Positions 24,455 through 36,769 are shown, counted from the first letter of the stretch. The stretch is 64,000 nucleotides of DNA from Seriola aureovittata (GCF_021018895.1 NC_079377.1:22378001-22442000), one strand, 5' to 3'. Numbers and translations are program-made. The notes: generated by a model not told the origin, from the letters alone.

Positions 24455-26019
24455 CACTGTGTATATATAACAATATGGAAAACCTTAATTATGAAGTGGC
24501 TTGTGTTGCTACATCAGGCTGTTATGTTGTAGTGCTTGCGAGTCTTACGTCCCATGTGATGAATTTTAAAATGTCCACCATGAGAATAAAGTCTACCAGT
24601 GTCAGTCTAGGTTGTGTGATAATCAGATTTTTCACTTACTCAGACACAAGAAAGCCACTATTTAGATGTGCAGACCTGTCTGTCCTCCTACATATATGTG
24701 TCTTTGAATACCTTTGGGACACAGTGCTTTTAACTTCCCCATAGATATTACAACAAATTGTGACGGCATGGACTTGGTTAATACTTATGTCAGAAATCCT
24801 GAAAACACAGCAGAAATATTGCATGGTTTATTTACATGGTTTTAAATTATAGTGTGGGTCGGTAAAGGTTACAAACTTCTGCTTCAGAGTCACATAAAGG
24901 AATCCAGCTAGACCTGTTTTTTTACCCTACAGTCACTTTTATAAATCCCAAAATATTTCCCTGAACTGGTCGTCTATGGGCGTTTTAAGGAGTTTGGTTT
25001 AACTTTGGATTAATTGCCACCTCTTTTAAACAACATATATTTTTTTTAAATTCCTGCAGTAATAGATGAGAATTAGACCAGATTCCTTCCAAGCGAAGAT
25101 TGTAGCAAATACTGTATATTTAGGTTTTTTGTAATTATTATTCATTTTTCGCCCTCATCCTGCTGATGTTTGCGTTAATATTTTACCATCCCTTTTCAAA
25201 AGCTTCTGGAGCTTATCCGGGTCTCCCATTTTCACCCATTCCTATTATTATGTCTTGTATGATTTTACTTGTACTTTATTCTGATTTGTGAAATAAATGA
25301 ACTGAAAATCCCTAAATTGCTTTAATGAATATTAAACAGAAGCATTATTATAATTTGCCCACACTGTTGTTAGTGATGGCATAAACATGGACTGGTTCTT
25401 TTAGCTGCCTACATATCTGATGAGTTAGTCGACTGTGGGAGCTCTGATTAGGTTAATCTAAAAGTCTAAACCTTTTCACCACTACAGGATTTTTAGTGTT
25501 GTGAGATTCCTGCTGATGTTTTTTTTTTTTTTTTTAACCCTTTTTTAATTCAGTCTTTAAAATACAGACAAACATTTTGACGATAGAAAGTAATGATATA
25601 AGAAAAGCATACATATAGTAGAAATTGTGTATCTCTGAAAGAATGACAGAATGAAATCCTACTTTGTATTAAGTCTGAATGAAGCTAGAATCTAGTTAAT
25701 TTTTTAAAGACAACATCAGACATGAAGACTTACATAAAGCCAATAAACTGGCTGCATAAAAGGATGATGTGTCTTTCAAATTATCTCTTTACAATAACAC
25801 ATGATTGACTGACACTGGTTGATGCCAGCGTCCCTCCCAGTTATACACACAGTGGAAGCAGGTCGGATCCATTGGTCGGATGTTCGGAACTGAGTGAAAA
25901 GAAAGTGGACTGACCCCAGCTCAGGTGCATGCGAGTCTATTTGTGTCCTCCATAATGATCTATATCCCAAGCCTTATTCCAGTGACTAGACACAGGTGAT
26001 AAATCCTGGTTAAACTTTG
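24455..26019. other. Unassigned noncoding sequence
   Basis: No gene. A 17-base T run lies at 25519-25535. 25200-25320 has an AATAAA-containing tail but no link to a retroelement body. Confidence 0.45.
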
Positions 26020-26300
26020 TCCTTCCTCTTTTCACAGCGAGACAGGGTGCATGATGGACTGTGTCTTTCTGCCATACAGTCCTCTACCCTCTCCCTCCCT
26101 CATTTACTTCATCTGCCCCATCCATCCCTCTTTCTGTATCCCTCACCCTTACCTTTTCCAGCCCTCCCTCCATGCATCACTTGCCCACTCATCTCTCTCT
26201 CTTTCCTTCTTTTCTCTCCTAAATCCCACTTTATCTCCTTTGGTTTCATCTTACCTTCATTTTCTCCATCCTTTACCATCTCTTTATTGCTTGGTTGAAA
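26020..26300 (+). repeat. Pyrimidine-rich tract
   Basis: Long CT-rich run on the + strand. It produces overlapping serine/proline/leucine-rich frames that have no protein features. Confidence 0.7.
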
Positions 26301-26336
26301 ATAGCAAGAGGTGTTTATGGTGATATTGTAGACAAT

Positions 26337-26464
26337 GCTCATCCACCCATCCATCCATGTCATCAACCATATAGGAGTCTTCACTTCTCCGATTACTTCC
26401 CTGTGGTCCAAATCCATCCATAAATCCATCCACCTTTACATCTATCCCATCACCTATCCATTCC
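26337..26464 (+). repeat. Imperfect CATC tetranucleotide repeat
   Basis: Interrupted ATCC/CATC units across about 125 bp, with several short perfect blocks. Confidence 0.6.
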
Positions 26465-28314
26465 TTTTTTTAAAAACTTACGAATCTTGTGACGACTTGG
26501 CTGAACCAGTTGCTTCATGAATTTGCAATATTCACGAGGTCCTGCAATATTTTGAAATTCTCACAATATTTTCCACATAAAAAGGTCAAACTGAAAAAAT
26601 ACGTTCCAACAAACTATTCCAATTTAGAGCCGAAGTTTATGGGAAAGCAATAAATATGACTCTAGCTCCCCAGAACTTGTCTTCTTAGGCAGACCCTCCC
26701 CCAGGCTAAGTACTGCATTACTTCAACCAAGCTCATCCAACTGACAAGTGCTACCTCTGCTGCATTTAGTGTATGGAGGTTGTTGGTAGCTCTTTCTGGT
26801 GGTAGAAAGCACTAAGTTTATCCAATAAAAAATAAAATAAAAAATATTGTGGAATTGCATTCAGTTTTAGTTGCATTTACAAATCAGTTGCAATAGTTAA
26901 ATATAAACACAGTTTTTCGCAATATAACAAAAAATCTCAAAAGTTTTAATGCAGTTTTGCTTCAAATTCTGCCATTTTGGGCTGTAATCACAAAAACCTT
27001 CATGAGATCCTGGAGCAACTGCTCGACATACATTTCCTATCGACCTTTGGTTCTCTTTCTCCCCTCTCCTTTCCACTCCTCCCCACCTTTTTTTTTTCTT
27101 TGCTATTTCCTCTTTCCCTGTCTCTTTTGCTATTTAGCTAGCAGACACAACAAAACAAACTCTGGCCATGGTCCAGCCGGGCTAGTGAAGGAGAAGAGAT
27201 GTCTGTGTAACAAATGACAAAGTGTCAACACCAGGAAATAGCTTAGCTGGACCTGTGTGTGTATGTGTGTGAGTGTGTCTCAGTTTGGGGAAATAGTCTG
27301 GCACGCTTGATTACGCTTCAGCCAGTCAGCCAGCCGCTACAGTCTGGCAAAGTTCGACCTTTCAGGGCCACCATAGATATAGAGACAGAGAGGGAGAGGG
27401 AGGAAGAGATGGAAGGTGACTCAAAACGAATAAACACAGATCTGATGCCACGGATATCCACAGTTCACTTGTATCTCCAATTTAGGATTTTAGTCTGACA
27501 GCTGGCCTTTACTCTCACCTGTACAAAATGCAATTCATGACCCCTGAACCAAGTCAAGCCATTGAAGAACATTTCAAAAAATAGACCTTGGCATCAATCA
27601 CACCACTCGGAGATGAAAAAGATGCGGTTTATAGGTCTGAGGTTTCGGCTGAGCTCTGACAGTGATGGAGCTCGAGGGTTTTTTTTCGCCAAAGCCTAAT
27701 GACACAAATGGAATGACCACCATTAGAGATGCATAAATCTGCATTGGTGATTATTGCTACTGCCCTGTTGGCACTGCTCACAATTAGATGTAATCCACAA
27801 GATCCTTTTTTCTATTTTGATAGCATCTTACTTGGATATTTCCCATTTATCACTTGGGAATCATGTAAAATACATTCTGTCTTGTGATGTGTTTTTCTTT
27901 ATATACTTGGTTTATCAGAATATTTTTCTTTTTAGCCTAAATTAACGTTTTTCAAAAATGTAATCCAGTTAAAATTCTGTTGCTGCCTCTAGAAATGTAA
28001 AACACTGTTCACTTGATTTTAATGGGAGAACACCTACCAGTTATTAGGTTGTTTAGAACAACAAATGTTCTTATTTATGTGTTTGGCATTAACACGTAAC
28101 CAGAGTTAGTGTGGTTACCTGGGTGGTGATCACGAAATCCTTTAACAAAGAGAGTTGAATAAAGAGGAATAAAGGACGACCGGAGGAGAGAGTGATTGAA
28201 AACAAGAGAGGGAAGATGAATACACAGAGTCGGGGCCTTAGCCAGCATTAATTGTGCTGAATTATTCAACTGACTATAAGGCTGGAAGGACCACTGGAGC
28301 ACTTCTTTCTCCTT
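26465..28314. other. Unassigned noncoding sequence
   Basis: 26520-26960 is unusually rich in GCAATATT/CACAATATT words and may be an unclassified repeat. 27050-27120 is pyrimidine-rich. No gene recognised. Confidence 0.4.
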
Positions 28315-28391
28315 TGTGTGTGTGTGTGTGTCTGTGAGAGAGAGAGAGAGAGAGCACATGCCGCTATCATGTGCATATGTACATTTGTATG

Positions 28392-28425
<34 letters not shown>

Positions 28426-28437
28426 AGGTAATCCTGT

Positions 28438-28475
<38 letters not shown>
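28315..28475. repeat. Cluster of GT, GA, GT and AT microsatellites
   Basis: GT 28315-28331, GA 28335-28354, GT 28395-28422 and AT 28446-28475, separated by short unique spacers. Confidence 0.95.
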
Positions 28476-28476
<1 letters not shown>

Positions 28477-31400
28477 CCCTCATGGAATTCACAGTATCTA
28501 GTCAGTGTTCTCCAGAAGCAGCTACTCACTCTTCATTAATGAGAGCTGCATTGATGTGTCAGGTTACATTACACACACACACTGTGCATCTCACATGTAT
28601 ACACTGAGACATTTCTGTATTTTGAGCAGATTGCTGTGTGCTCACTGGTAGGCTGGACAGTGTCGTGTTCAGTAACACAAACACACACTGATATGCTGCA
28701 TGTGATCACAGTCTTGGGTAGTCATCTCCCATTGATGAGATGCCTGCTGCATTTGCCCTTCAACGCCAACTTAACTTAGGTTTCCCATCCGTCTCTGTCT
28801 CTCCATCTCTCCACCTCTCTATTTCGTGAACGTTAACATGGTTTCAGTTTCACATCTGTCAAACAAGCTAGCTTGTGTTTCTCTTTCTTCCCCAGCATCT
28901 CTCTCTCCATCAAAATTCACATACTCTATACATCTTTCACTGATTTTGGGAAATATTCTTCTTATATAAAAGCAAAGAAAAGTAAAAACTAAAGAATATA
29001 ATTCTGCCTTTTTCATGATTTCATGTGAAAAGATTAGCTTCCACCAAAAACCTGTTCTTTGAGTATGAAACAATCAGTGCATTGGCAATGTTTTTAATGC
29101 AGCCTGGGATGGAGAGTTTCCAGTCCACTACAGGACTGGTGCTGGTTTGCTGGACGAGTACAAGCCAGCACTGTTTGGATACATTCACAGCCTGTTACAG
29201 TTCTGCTCAGTCTCCTGCTTCTCTCTGTGTTCATCTACACTGTGTTTCAGTGGAGTTAAATTGACCACGTATTTGTTCTCATTTACATATTTTTTCTGGT
29301 TTTGTTGTCAAATAACTGAATGATACTGATTCAGCTTTCTAACTGTGATCAATAGTGGGCAGTCCGAAGCAACTGCAGTGCAGTGATAAAATCCTTATTT
29401 TATAATTGTGACATTGTCTGACAAAATCAACATAAATCCAGGTTAATGACAGCAACTCTGATCAGCTGTATTGGCATTTAAAATGAGTGATCACAGAGAA
29501 AGTCAGAGGTGAGTAAAGTTGCTTTCTCCTATTTACTGGCACTTACTCCTGAGCAGCATTTTTTGGAAAAGCTCTGATTCAGCTTTACACACTGAAAAAC
29601 CAAGCTGGTGTTTCTGAAGTTCAAGTCTGTTTAGGTAAAGCTGTGTTTCGGTTAAGAAATACACAGTTTTAGTCTGGATGGAGGCCTGAGAAATGAGAGA
29701 AAACGATATGGTTGTACTCTCAGTCAAAGGCTACGGCACTCTCATGGAAATGTTAGATTCCCTCCTTTGGATTTGGAAGTGAGTTGCTGCCCCAAATGAA
29801 TTATTGAGATCTTGGAGTTTAGTTCATGAGTGAGGGTCAACAGGCAGATCAATGCACCTTCAGCAGTTATGGGGGACATTGTACGAAGAGTGAGCTGAAT
29901 CTGAAGGCCAAGCTTTCTATGTATCATTTGATTTGGTAACTGTGGTCATACAACATCATGGATGGCTTGACTGTGGGCAGATTATGAGGTGATTGTGTAA
30001 GTGAAGCAGTTTGGTTAATATTAGGGTATGATTTTGATCATTTTAAATAAGAAAACGTCTTAGTAGAAAACTCTGATAGGGCCGCATTTAGAAGTAACAC
30101 TGAAGATAAGAGAGAAGAGTCTGAGAATTTGCGTTTCCGTCTATAGAACAGAAGACATACTGACAGAAGAGAGCCTCAGATACAGAGCAATAAAGCAACA
30201 CAAAGACACAAAAGATCACTGTACACATACAATACAATAGCAGCTAGAGACGTGTTTCTCCTGACTACTTAGGCATAATGTAAAAATGTTTCCTGTGAGT
30301 GATTTTAGGATCGTTCTAGTACTGTGCTTGTTCCAATCAAAAGCAATTCAGATGGGAAATATTGAAGTGTGTTGATGGACAGAACAGTGCTATAGGCAGG
30401 TTTACTTTATTTGCTCATATGCAGACACTCAAGCACTTAGAAAAAACACGCTGTTGGTTTCCTTTAGCAAGGAGCTGAAAATGGGATTTGTAAGTCTCTT
30501 TGGCAGATTTTGGATCTTGGTACGGTTCTTTAAAAAAGATAGTTGTATAATATATAGTGACTGTGCTTTTGTTATGGGTTTTTCATTACATATTTCTGCT
30601 CTGCAAGCTCGTTAGTCTGTGCTCTTTTTCTCTGTATCTGAGTCGATGTTGTCTTCAAGGTACAAATGGACTCTTCTCATGAGATGTGGATTGGCGTAAG
30701 CACATGAATAATTTGTATCTAATATCCCTTCTCCTCTCAGCAATATAAACATGCTTTTTTTTCTCAGTGTCTCACCTCTCTTGATCCCCTGTTCTCTGCT
30801 TCTTCTCTCCTTTCTTCTCTCACTCAATCTCTTTTTTTCCCTCCCTGTTGCTCCATCCTTTCTTTCCTCCCAGACTTCTCTAAACAGGCTTAGAGAGAAA
30901 ATGGAAGTGGTTTATCACTCAGGTCCATTATGTTAGCATTCAGTAGATAGGGCCAAAGGACACCATTATTAATTGAGAAGGCTTTTTGTGTGTGCGCATG
31001 TATGTGTATATGTGTGTGCGCTTTGTGATATTTAAACATCACAGTATGCATCATTCCTCTTGCAGGCTACAGTGTGTGTATATCTTGTATATTGTTATAA
31101 ACATAAGACTTCAGCTCAACTACAAAGGGTTGTGTGTGAAGAAACAGGATGAGTGAAATATTCCACAGGCCACAGGTCAAATTTTAACACCACTGGATGC
31201 ACATCAAATGTGTCAGAATCCACTGGTTTACTGAGCCGGGACACATTGTCTTCCAGAGGTTAGACTGCCTCCATAGTCCACAAGGAATTCATGTTAAACA
31301 TGTTGCAGAACTTGTCAGTTTTTGAGAGAGTTGTTCAGGCACGATGCATGAACAGTCAGAATAGTGTATAGCAAAAATCACAGACAATGTTTAACAGCCA

Positions 31401-31805
31401 TGACAATAAGCTAATTAACTGATACATCATCAACTCCATGAGGGAAATGACATGAGGGAAACAAGGAAAAAACCCAAAATGGTGAGAATCCACTGCTTAG
31501 TGACTCTCAACATTGGCTCCAGGAAAGTCAGAGGGAGAGGGACTAATAAAATGCCAACAGAAAACATCTTCATCAAGTCAACAAAAGAAATGAAATGTGT
31601 TTTCACTGAACATTTTACTGATATGCTCAGTATTTAAATTTTTGCGACTTGCCAAACAAGAAAATGAACATTTCCTCATTATGTTAATAGAAAACTGGTC
31701 GGCATTGTGTTTCCTTGAAAAAATATTTCCTGTTGCAAATTAGTTATAAATAAAGCATGATGAACTCAGTAATATATTACATTAGATAATATCCTGTAGT
31801 CAGAA
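28476..31805. other. Unassigned noncoding sequence
   Basis: No recognised gene. One stop-free stretch (29069-29323, + strand) is treated under findings. 30755-30870 is pyrimidine-rich on the + strand. Confidence 0.45.
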
Positions 31806-31822
31806 TAAAAAAGATACAGTAC
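31806..31822. repeat. Left 17-bp target-site duplication of SINE
   Basis: TAAAAAAGATACAGTAC, identical to 32056-32072. The length and A-rich start fit LINE-machinery (target-primed) insertion. Confidence 0.97.
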
Positions 31823-31833
31823 GGGGCGTCGTG

Positions 31834-31908
31834 TAGCGTAGTGGTTTAAGCAGGCGCCCCATGTGTAGAGGCTACAGTCCTCGCTGCAGTTGGCCCCGAT
31901 TCGAATCC
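31834..31908 (+). promoter_or_regulatory. Internal Pol III promoter (A and B boxes) of SINE
   Basis: TAGCGTAGTGG at 31834 fits the TRGYNNARNNGG A box and GATTCGAATCC at 31898 fits the GGTTCGANTCC B box with one change. The 53 bp between them is within the range of tRNA genes. Confidence 0.88.
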
Positions 31909-32026
31909 CGCATCGGACGGCCTTTCGCTGCATGTCATTCCCCCTCTCTCTGCCTCCCTGTTTCCTGTCACTCTCCACTGTGCTGTCCATTAAAGGCATA
32001 AAAAGCCCCAAAAAAAAAAAAAAAGA

Positions 32027-32050
32027 AACTATGATGATGACATCATAGTT
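32027..32050 (+). repeat. Perfect hairpin after SINE poly(A)
   Basis: AACTATGATG, loop ATGA, then CATCATAGTT: ten paired bases around a four-base loop. It sits between the A tail and the target duplication, outside the usual SINE body. Confidence 0.9.
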
Positions 32051-32055
32051 GTCCT

Positions 32056-32072
32056 TAAAAAAGATACAGTAC
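32056..32072. repeat. Right 17-bp target-site duplication of SINE
   Basis: TAAAAAAGATACAGTAC, identical to 31806-31822. Confidence 0.97.
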
Positions 32073-33094
32073 ACAGGGTGCCAGATTACATGAACAATAG
32101 GCAGATAATTAACAGCCAACTGACCAATCTAACCACAATAATATAAAGTTTTGCTCACTTGACTGGATGAACTGCACTCGTAGGAATATTTTGGATCTCA
32201 AATGGAGAAAGCAGGAACTGGATCAGAGCCAGGACATGTGGTTTACAGAGGAATGAGCAAAGTAGTGTCCCTGATTAAACATTCACAAGGCTCCATGTCA
32301 GGCCTAAAATTGTGAATGGATAAAATGTGCTCTTAATGGACCTGCTGGGTGAAGTTGCATCAAGGTTGTTTCAGCAAAGCTCTGATTGTTGACAGCCTGC
32401 AGCAGAAGTGCAAATCTTAAAACTCAATATTTAAAGTTTTTTTTTTTTTTTCTCATAATACAAAACCCATTATTTAAAAACCTGACACCTCGTCTTGAAA
32501 AAAAGATTGCTTTTATTTGATTATAGACTATATATATGAACTGATATAAGTCACCTATCTGAAAGGCTTCAGTTATGTTGCAGAAAATCGAATCAGCACA
32601 GGGACACTGTTCCTTACAGCTACACTTCAAAATTGATGTGTCACCTCTCTGTGTGCTTGTTTTGTAAACACATTACGAATAATGTTTCAGTGTCATGCTT
32701 TGAGCACAAAGGCTAACATTTCACCGATGGGAGCTTCGGGCTGAGACATATGTTTGTTCCTTGACGTATCTGAATTCCACAAACGTGTAACCTTTTAATG
32801 TATGCTCCTTAATTACGTGGAATGCATATTATAAGCCTGAAGCTGTGTTTAAATCTTAAACACAACAAAGTGTAACACTGTCTCACTCGCTCAGGTGAGC
32901 GCAGGACAGATGCGAAAGAGCTTATATAACTTATAATGAAAACAACAGGTGCAAATTAAACTTTCTGCATATATGACGGACCCCAACACTAGATCAATAC
33001 TTTTCTGCTGAAACTAAACAATTTGACACGTTTGTTTTGTTTTTAAAGTTTATATCATCCATCGTGGTCTTGAGTTCTCCTTCCATTCCTGTAG
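32073..33094. other. Unassigned noncoding sequence
   Basis: No gene recognised. 32740-32860 is repeat-free with TTAATTACG and similar homeodomain-like words. The final 20 bases are a pyrimidine-rich splice-acceptor-like run. Confidence 0.45.
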
Positions 33095-33147
33095 CCTCCA
33101 GATAATGAACCGCAGTGAGGTGGACAAAGTCAAACACCAGCTGAACT
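33095..33147 (+). CDS. Candidate internal exon of an unidentified gene
   Basis: A 53-base stretch preceded by a pyrimidine-rich run ending CCTGTAG and followed by GTGAGTTA, a good splice donor. In the open frame it reads LQIMNRSEVDKVKHQLN, an amphipathic-helix-like pattern. Third codon positions are mostly G or C (13 of 17), unlike the AT-rich surroundings. The frame is open from 33027 to a stop at 33178, so reading does not depend on the exact splice sites. A second acceptor (CCAG, exon from 33102) is possible, as is use of the ATG at 33105. I do not recognise the protein. Chance is a real alternative for so short a sequence. Confidence 0.35.
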
Positions 33148-34499
33148 GTGAGTTACTCAGCAGACCCAGACGCTTTTAACCTCCCTGCGGGCAGCTTGAG
33201 GTCCATGCAGGCACAGAAACTCTAAATGCACTTAAGTGGGAAGTCCTCTTATGAGACAGGATTCTACATTTTAGAAGCATATGCTCCCTAAAAATAAATT
33301 CATTCCATCTTAAAAATTGAAAGAGGAGCACGATTGCAACTTCCAATTCAAGGTCAATGTGAGCACTTTTGGTTATTTTCTGCCGTCCTGCATTTACTCC
33401 AGTTCAAGAGTGCGTCACCATTTAGCCCTGCAAGGCACACTTCCACATACAGTTAGGGAGCATAATATTATATTATTAGAGAGGTATTACATATAAATAC
33501 AGGTAAAGTAGGATTTTTAATGGCATCCTGAGTGTGTTAGCCTGCTGAGAGTTGAACCTTATGACAAACACTCACTACTTTCTTTCTCTGGTTTACTATC
33601 TCTGTGTCAGGGGATTTGTCAGTCGTCTCAGTTTTTTTCAGGCGTCACTGAGGACTTGGGGAGGTGAGAATGAGGAAGGGAGACACAGAAGACTGGATAG
33701 GAGGAGGCAAGACTGGGTTGATGGATGAACATAGTGGCTACCGTGTCTGTTGGTCATCATTCTTAGAGTGATGTATAAAAATGAGATGAAGAGACAAAAT
33801 CTGCAGTAATGGCAGATTATATATTTCTTTCCTTTGGTGGAAAGACAAGTGTTAGGATGAATGGCTTAAGGAATCACTTGAATTGATTGTGCTGGTATAA
33901 TACCAGAATTATATCACGCATACACCCCCATTGTCACCGTATTTGACATGAACATGTTGTAGTAAATTTTCCAAAGTGGGTGTCCATGTCAGTTGATGGT
34001 CTCTTTTCTAAAAATCAGTCATATTTGGCTCCTGACACTGGTTCTGTAGCAGTTTAGGTGGACTGGGATCTACTTCAACACACAGTGAACTGTTTGACAC
34101 GACGTGTTCAGCTGTGTGAGCCATTTTTAACTTTGATCTGAGTCAGCTGTCTAGACTTTCACTGTGTCCCATTTGTACACTACATATTCACTGTACGCAG
34201 TGTACTTCATAAAACACAAAAAGGATTTCCAGGATCATTCCGAAGCTGTCTCACCACCACCAATATATTTTGCATCTCTGAGTAGCTCCTCCAGTTCCTT
34301 TGCGCATTGCATTGTGGGACAACAGTGTCCTTCAATAGCCCACTCAAAAATGAGTGCATTTCATGCTTGTACTGAGTTTCTTTGAGTATACTTAATTTAG
34401 TCACTTTTCCACTGTGAGCACTCTCCATACTTTCTGTAAAACCTGCTTTAGATTAGTTTGGGACACAGTTTTATCCTCTGCACAGCTCTGTCTGCTTCA
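33148..34499. other. Unassigned noncoding sequence
   Basis: A 22-base segment at 33642-33663 lies between TTTTTTCAG and GTGAGA and would keep frame with the exon candidate upstream, but it is too short to trust. 34160-34400 has CACTGTACGCAGTG and GCATTGCATTGTGGGA words seen in some fish repeats. Confidence 0.4.
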
Positions 34500-34625
34500 A
34501 ATCTTACTTTCTTCTCTCACTTTCTCTCCCTTTTTTTCTCACCCGTCTTCTTATCCTTCTCCTCTGTCCTCTTCTTATTCTCACTACTTCATTCTTCCCA
34601 TTGAGCCCCGTCTCTCCTCAAGAAT
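34500..34625 (+). repeat. Pyrimidine-rich tract
   Basis: CT-rich run on the + strand, with no protein-like frame. Confidence 0.65.
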
Positions 34626-35089
34626 GATGCTCAAATGAAACTTAGCTTGGTGGAAGTCTTGACTGTTTATAAGATCTAATAGTGAACTCATTCTCCCTCA
34701 ACAGCAGTGAAGTAGCATTGACAATTTCAGTTATTTTGACAACATGTGGATCTGGATTGGACACACAGGGGAAGGCTAGATTGGTGCAAAAGGTGATTAG
34801 AGGGAAAGATGGAGATGTGCACATGATTATGAATGGAGGGATGGGAGCCCATGGTGTGTGCTGCAGCCGAGGAAAAGGGGTTAAGGAGTTACATAGACAG
34901 CGAAGTAGGGAGGGAGGGTGAGACAGAGGCGTAGAGAAAGCTTTTTGCAACCTGCCACCAGAGACATCACAGTTTTTCTGCTCAGAGTGTTTTCACTCGT
35001 TAGGAGGAGCAGCTTTGTGTGTATTTGTGTGTGTACGTGTGAGTGTGCGTGTGCCCAACTAAGCCTCAACATGTTAGCACCGCCGGGAA

Positions 35090-35300
35090 TGCCTCCGCTC
35101 TCCTGTCCTCTTCTGCACTCCTCCCTCACTTTTGTCTTTGTGCTTCTGTCTTTGTCTTTCTTCTTTTGTCATTTTTTGGTTTCATTGCCCCTGACTTTTC
35201 CATCCTTCCTCCCTTTCCTCCTTTTCTTTCCTTATTTCTTTCCTGTCCCCTGCTTTTACTTTCGACATTGTCTGGCAGCATGCCCTTCCTTTTTTAAAGG
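35090..35300 (+). repeat. Pyrimidine-rich tract
   Basis: TTCC/CTTT-rich DNA. It generates the longest open frame in the window (34918-35394, 158 codons), which is rich in F, L, S and C and is a composition artefact. Confidence 0.75.
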
Positions 35301-36769
35301 ACAGAGGGTTCTGGGTTGTTTGTTTGTATTTTTTTTCTCCTGTCTGCATGCCATTAGGTCCATATCTTCTCCCATTACACCTGAGTATCTCTGACAGGCT
35401 GTGAACACTCAAAGAAAAGCTTTACTTTCAATAATGGATTAGCTGACATGCAAAAAGGAGTATGATGTATAAGAGAAAGGATTGAATAAATAAAAGAATA
35501 GAGAGGTGTTTCTTTTTTCAGTCCTATCTACCACTTCATCTGCCACAGTGAAGACAGAGGAAAGGCTAGCTTGCACATGAACACTTTTGAATACTGAGTG
35601 TGTGACAGGGACAAGGAAGAATAGAGGCAGATGGAGAAGAAGTTACTTTGTGTTTGATGCCGCCCTAAAGAAAATGATGTCAGGTACCTGTCTGCAACAA
35701 GCTTCGTGCCACTCACTCGGGACTATTTATCAAACATCAAAAACGCACAGAATGAGGAAGGATACCTCAGCTCGGAGGGTTGTGGCACTTCAAGAGACAA
35801 GAATGAGATGTATTGTGACAGGCAGACAGATAGATAGACACACAGGCAACCATGGTACAAAATTGGTTGGTGGGAGGTAAAATTTACTCAGACGTAGGTC
35901 ACGTCAAGCAGGGCATTGCAAAGACAAATTGCATTTTTGATCCACCTCAGCCAGACTTTGGGAGGTTTAGTGCACCAAGCAACCCTGTTTTATGAGAGCT
36001 GAAACTTTATTTCAGAGATGAATCTCCACTCTCCTTCCAGTGCCTTTGCTGCCTTTCTCTGTCAGGCTATCTCCTCCGGTTGTGGCTGAAGTGATCGATA
36101 GTGTATAAAACAGGTAAAAATAAAAACAAACTGGTACATTGCTGCTGCATTCCCAAAAATTATTTCTTTTTTCATACTGGAAGCATGATGGTTACAGGGG
36201 TCTTCACTGTGTAAATGTTTACACAATTCTGTATAAGAAAATTAGTGACGAAAAACAAGACATTAATTTAGTTTCACACAACTCCTCCCATGTTAATATC
36301 TATATTAGACAAAAACATAAAGGTAAATGTTGGTTTTCATAACACTTCCTGGCAGTTACATGCTTGACACATTAATAACACTCACAGACAGGATTTTACA
36401 AATCTGTAAAGTTATCATGGCAGCATTAATCTGGATATAGGATATATTATTTAAATCATAACGCCACCCAAATTAGATAAACATTGTTGTAAAATATATT
36501 ATTATATTTATGACAGATAATTTCAATTTATGTGACAAGATTTTGAGATTAGCATTACTATAATTACATTTTTGTTTTTGGTTACAAATTTAAATATTAC
36601 ATTGGAAAAAACTCCATCATAACTTGCCAGAGATATTAACCTGTTTACTTAATAGATAATAATAATAATCCACAATTCTCATTGTGGACACTGCTTTCTA
36701 CCAAAGAAATAGTCCCTTTGACAGTGAAGTCTAGATACCACAAGGGTCAAGATAACGGTTGTTTTCTTC
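35301..36769. other. Unassigned noncoding sequence
   Basis: No gene. 36120-36680 is strongly AT-rich. Confidence 0.5.

Larger units (their letters stand above)
31823..32055 (+). mobile_element. tRNA-derived SINE (233 bp)
   Basis: A full-length short retroposon. Its head is tRNA-like, with an A box TAGCGTAGTGG at 31834-31844 and a B box GATTCGAATCC at 31898-31908, the two internal RNA polymerase III promoter elements at tRNA-like spacing. The body has a CT-rich block (CATTCCCCCTCTCTCTGCC) and the tail reads TTAAAGGCATAAAAAGCCCC followed by A15 (32010-32024). Another 31 bases, including a hairpin, separate the poly(A) from the right target duplication. The 17-bp flanking repeats are identical, so the insertion is young or well preserved. 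Like all SINEs it would depend on a LINE for mobility. I recognise it as a common fish tRNA-SINE type but give no subfamily name. Confidence 0.95.

Noticed and set aside
25200..25320. LINE 3' end with AATAAA tail
   Set aside because: The tail-like sequence has no poly(A), target duplication or reverse-transcriptase homology upstream.
30887..30921. Possible exon after TTTCCTCCCAG reading LNRLREKMEVVYHS
   Set aside because: The donor (CAG/GTCCAT) is poor, and the phase does not join with the better candidate exon at 33095.
31823..31920. tRNA gene
   Set aside because: The boxes are tRNA-like, but the segment is the head of a SINE with poly(A) tail and target duplications.
31766..32119. 117-codon frame, - strand
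   Set aside because: Antisense to the SINE at 31823; not a gene.
34918..35394. Longest open frame in the window (158 codons, + strand)
   Set aside because: It lies in a pyrimidine-rich tract. Its product is almost all F, L, S, C and P, and a second frame over the same bases looks the same.
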